This document shows, piece after piece, positions 62,338 through 64,000 of a stretch of 64,000 nucleotides of DNA. How positions within the stretch are numbered: position 1 is the stretch's first letter; each line of letters starts with the position of its first letter. Origin of the DNA: Rubrivivax sp. (GTDB lineage: Bacteria; Pseudomonadota; Gammaproteobacteria; Burkholderiales; Burkholderiaceae_C); the NCBI GenBank assembly GCA_016789955.1, contig JAEUPB010000054.1:1-64000 (forward strand), given 5' to 3'. The notes beneath the pieces are model-generated. The model had not been told where the DNA came from. It saw only the letters and a list, made by a program, of their open reading frames with translations, and searched no databases. The position numbers and the translations under genes were made by a program.

Positions 62338-63941
62338 TCGTCAACCCCATCCTTCCGGGCTTCAACCCGGACCCGTCGATCTGCCGCGTCGGCGACGTGT
62401 ACTACATCGCGACGTCGACGTTCGAGTGGTACCCGGGCGTGCAGATCCACCGCTCGACCGACCTCGTCAACTGGACGCTGGTCGCGCGGCCGCTGACGCG
62501 CGCGTCGCAGCTGGACATGCGCGGCAACCCGGACTCGTGCGGCATCTGGGCGCCGTGCCTGTCGTGGGCCGATGGCCTCTTCTGGCTCGTCTACACCGAC
62601 GTCAAGCGCTACGAGGGCAACTTCAAGGACACGCACAACTACATCGTCACCGCGCCGGCGATCGACGGCCCGTGGAGCGACCCGGTGCACGTCAACTCAT
62701 CGGGCTTCGACCCGAGCCTGTTCCACGACGACGACGGGCGCACGTGGTTCGTCAACATGGTCTGGAACCCGCTCACCGCATCGGTCGGCGGCAAGCCGCG
62801 CGCGCCGGCGTTCGACGGCATCCTGCTGCAGCAGTGGGACGCGGCACAGCGCCGGCTGGTCGGCCCGGTGCGCAACATCTTCAAGGGCACGTCGCTCGGC
62901 CTCGTCGAGGGACCGCACCTGCACAAGCGCGGCGGCTGGTACTACCTCACCACCGCGGAGGGCGGCACGGCCTACGACCACGCGGTGACGATGGCGCGCT
63001 CCCGGCACATCGAGGGCCCCTACGAGCTGCACCCGCAGCGGCACCCGATCACGTCGAAGGACCACCCGGAGGCGCCGCTGCAGCGTGCCGGCCACGGGCA
63101 GATCGTCGAGACGCCCGACGGGCTGACCTACCACACGCACCTGTGCAGCCGGCCGCTGCCGGGAACGCGCCGCTCGCCGCTGGGCCGCGAGACGGCGATC
63201 CAGCGCTGCGAGTGGCGCGACGACGGCTGGCTCTACCTGGCCGGCGGCGGCGTCGTGCCGCACGTCGAGGTGCCGTCGCCCGATCCGGCCAGCCGGCGCG
63301 AGCCGCGCGGCGAGCGCCATCACCGCTTCGCCGACTCGCGCGAGCTGCCGATGGACTTCCAGTGGCTGCGCACGCCCGACCCCGAGCGGTTGTTCACGCT
63401 GACGCCGGGCGGCCTGAGGCTGCACGGACGCGAGTCGATCGGCAGCTGGTTCGAGCAGAGCCTGGTCGCACGGCGGCAGGAGGACTTCGTGTTCCGCGCC
63501 GAGACCACGCTCGCGCGTTTCGAGCCAAGCACCTACCAGCAGTCCGCGGGCCTGGTGCTGTACTACAACCGCTTCAAGTTCCACTTCCTCTCGGTGAGCC
63601 GCGACGAGCGGCTCGGGCGCGTGCTGACGATCCTGTCGTGCCCCGCCGACTGGCCCGACGGCCGGCTGGAGTTCCCGCTGGCCGAGCCGATCCCGCTGCC
63701 CGGCGACGGCCCGCTGCGCCTGGCCATCGAGGTCGACCACGCGCAGGCGCGCTTCTGGTGCGATGCCGGCAGCGGTCCGATGCCGGTGGGCGGCGTGCTC
63801 GATGCGAGCCTCGTGTCCGACGAGGCCGGCCGCGGCGCGCACGGCTCGTTCACCGGCGCCTTCGTCGGCATGCTGGCCTTCGACACCTCCGGCGGGGGCT
63901 GCCCCGCCGACTTCACCGAGTTCCGGTACACGCCGCGCTGA
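62334..63941 (+). CDS. Beta-xylosidase/alpha-L-arabinofuranosidase, GH43
   Basis: 535 residues from a GTG at 62334 coupled to the previous gene. Five-bladed propeller with D13 (GFNPDPSIC), D126 (SGFDPSLF) and acid E192 (GLVEGPHL), followed from about residue 330 by a beta-sandwich (FVFRAETTLARFEPSTYQQSAGLVLYYN) as in XynB-type GH43 enzymes. No signal peptide, so cytoplasmic. It releases xylose from short xylo-oligosaccharides. Confidence 0.94.
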   Translation: MIVNPILPGFNPDPSICRVGDVYYIATSTFEWYPGVQIHRSTDLVNWTLVARPLTRASQLDMRGNPDSCGIWAPCLSWADGLFWLVYTDVKRYEGNFKDTHNYIVTAPAIDGPWSDPVHVNSSGFDPSLFHDDDGRTWFVNMVWNPLTASVGGKPRAPAFDGILLQQWDAAQRRLVGPVRNIFKGTSLGLVEGPHLHKRGGWYYLTTAEGGTAYDHAVTMARSRHIEGPYELHPQRHPITSKDHPEAPLQRAGHGQIVETPDGLTYHTHLCSRPLPGTRRSPLGRETAIQRCEWRDDGWLYLAGGGVVPHVEVPSPDPASRREPRGERHHRFADSRELPMDFQWLRTPDPERLFTLTPGGLRLHGRESIGSWFEQSLVARRQEDFVFRAETTLARFEPSTYQQSAGLVLYYNRFKFHFLSVSRDERLGRVLTILSCPADWPDGRLEFPLAEPIPLPGDGPLRLAIEVDHAQARFWCDAGSGPMPVGGVLDASLVSDEAGRGAHGSFTGAFVGMLAFDTSGGGCPADFTEFRYTPR

Positions 63942-63961
63942 CCGGCGCCGCCGCAACCCGC

Positions 63962-64000
63962 ATGGCCCACGCCCTCGCCCTCGTCCTCGAACGCGCCCGC
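63962..64000 (+). CDS. Possible start of the next gene (cut by the window edge)
   Basis: An ATG at 63962 opens MAHALALVLERAR and remains open to the end of the window. It lies 20 bases after the GH43 stop on the same strand, so an operon member is possible. No ribosome-binding site is obvious and 13 codons are too few to identify anything. Confidence 0.25.
   Translation, partial: MAHALALVLERAR

Overview
The window is a high-GC chromosomal segment, most likely from a betaproteobacterium of the order Burkholderiales. That reading rests on the Bug/TctC-type receptor, Liv-type ABC transporter, CaiB/ACAD/SDR-rich catabolic gene content and dense GTGA/ATGA-coupled operons. No prophage, transposase, integrase or CRISPR array was seen.

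Layout. (1) 1-7.4 kb is general chromosome: a partial Orn/Lys/Arg decarboxylase, an exported serine hydrolase, an NfeD protein and its SPFH/stomatin partner split by a large cyclase-ATPase gene, a DUF2237 protein and tRNA-Ser(GGA). (2) 7.5-51.5 kb is a block of about 35 catabolic genes for carboxylic acids activated as CoA thioesters. It holds a Bug receptor with a CaiB CoA-transferase; a five-gene leftward operon (SDR, TetR, ACMSD-like amidohydrolase, 2-oxoacid:ferredoxin oxidoreductase, SDR); a five-gene rightward operon (Rieske dioxygenase alpha and beta, extradiol dioxygenase, Rieske ferredoxin, GMC oxidoreductase); a Liv-type ABC transporter with an acyl-CoA synthetase, crotonase and MDR reductase; two crotonases opposite a lipocalin-like protein; an operon of acyl-CoA dehydrogenase, SDR, LvaA-like kinase and a small partner; a ligase and MarR regulator; a seven-gene operon with BadH- and BadI-like enzymes; and an operon with two acyl-CoA dehydrogenases, a dienoyl-CoA-reductase-like SDR and a ligase. 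(3) 51.5-53.1 kb holds a small HExxH protein and a frameshifted HD-like gene. (4) 53.1-64 kb is a glucuronoxylan-utilisation locus: GH67, GH3, GH10, a GDSL esterase, two Gfo/Idh/MocA oxidoreductases and GH43.

How it works together. The BadH/BadI-like pair, AliA-like ligase, AliB-like dehydrogenase and adjacent MarR regulator resemble the cyclohexanecarboxylate branch of Rhodopseudomonas palustris. I infer that the block degrades an alicyclic or mixed alicyclic/aromatic acid, for example of terpenoid origin. The main new observation is a 14-bp palindrome, GTRCR-NTAN-YGTAC, found in nearly every promoter region of the block: nine sites at eight loci (8559, 16523, 29982, 31667, 36569, 38925, 39040, 46575/46590). 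This implies one regulon, probably run by the MarR protein at 38402-38878. The xylan genes appear to share a different LacI-type operator (about 55283 and 60028).

No stretch over 300 bases lacks a gene if the frameshifted gene at 52.4-53.1 kb is counted. The 276 bases before it (52114-52389) show nothing recognisable.
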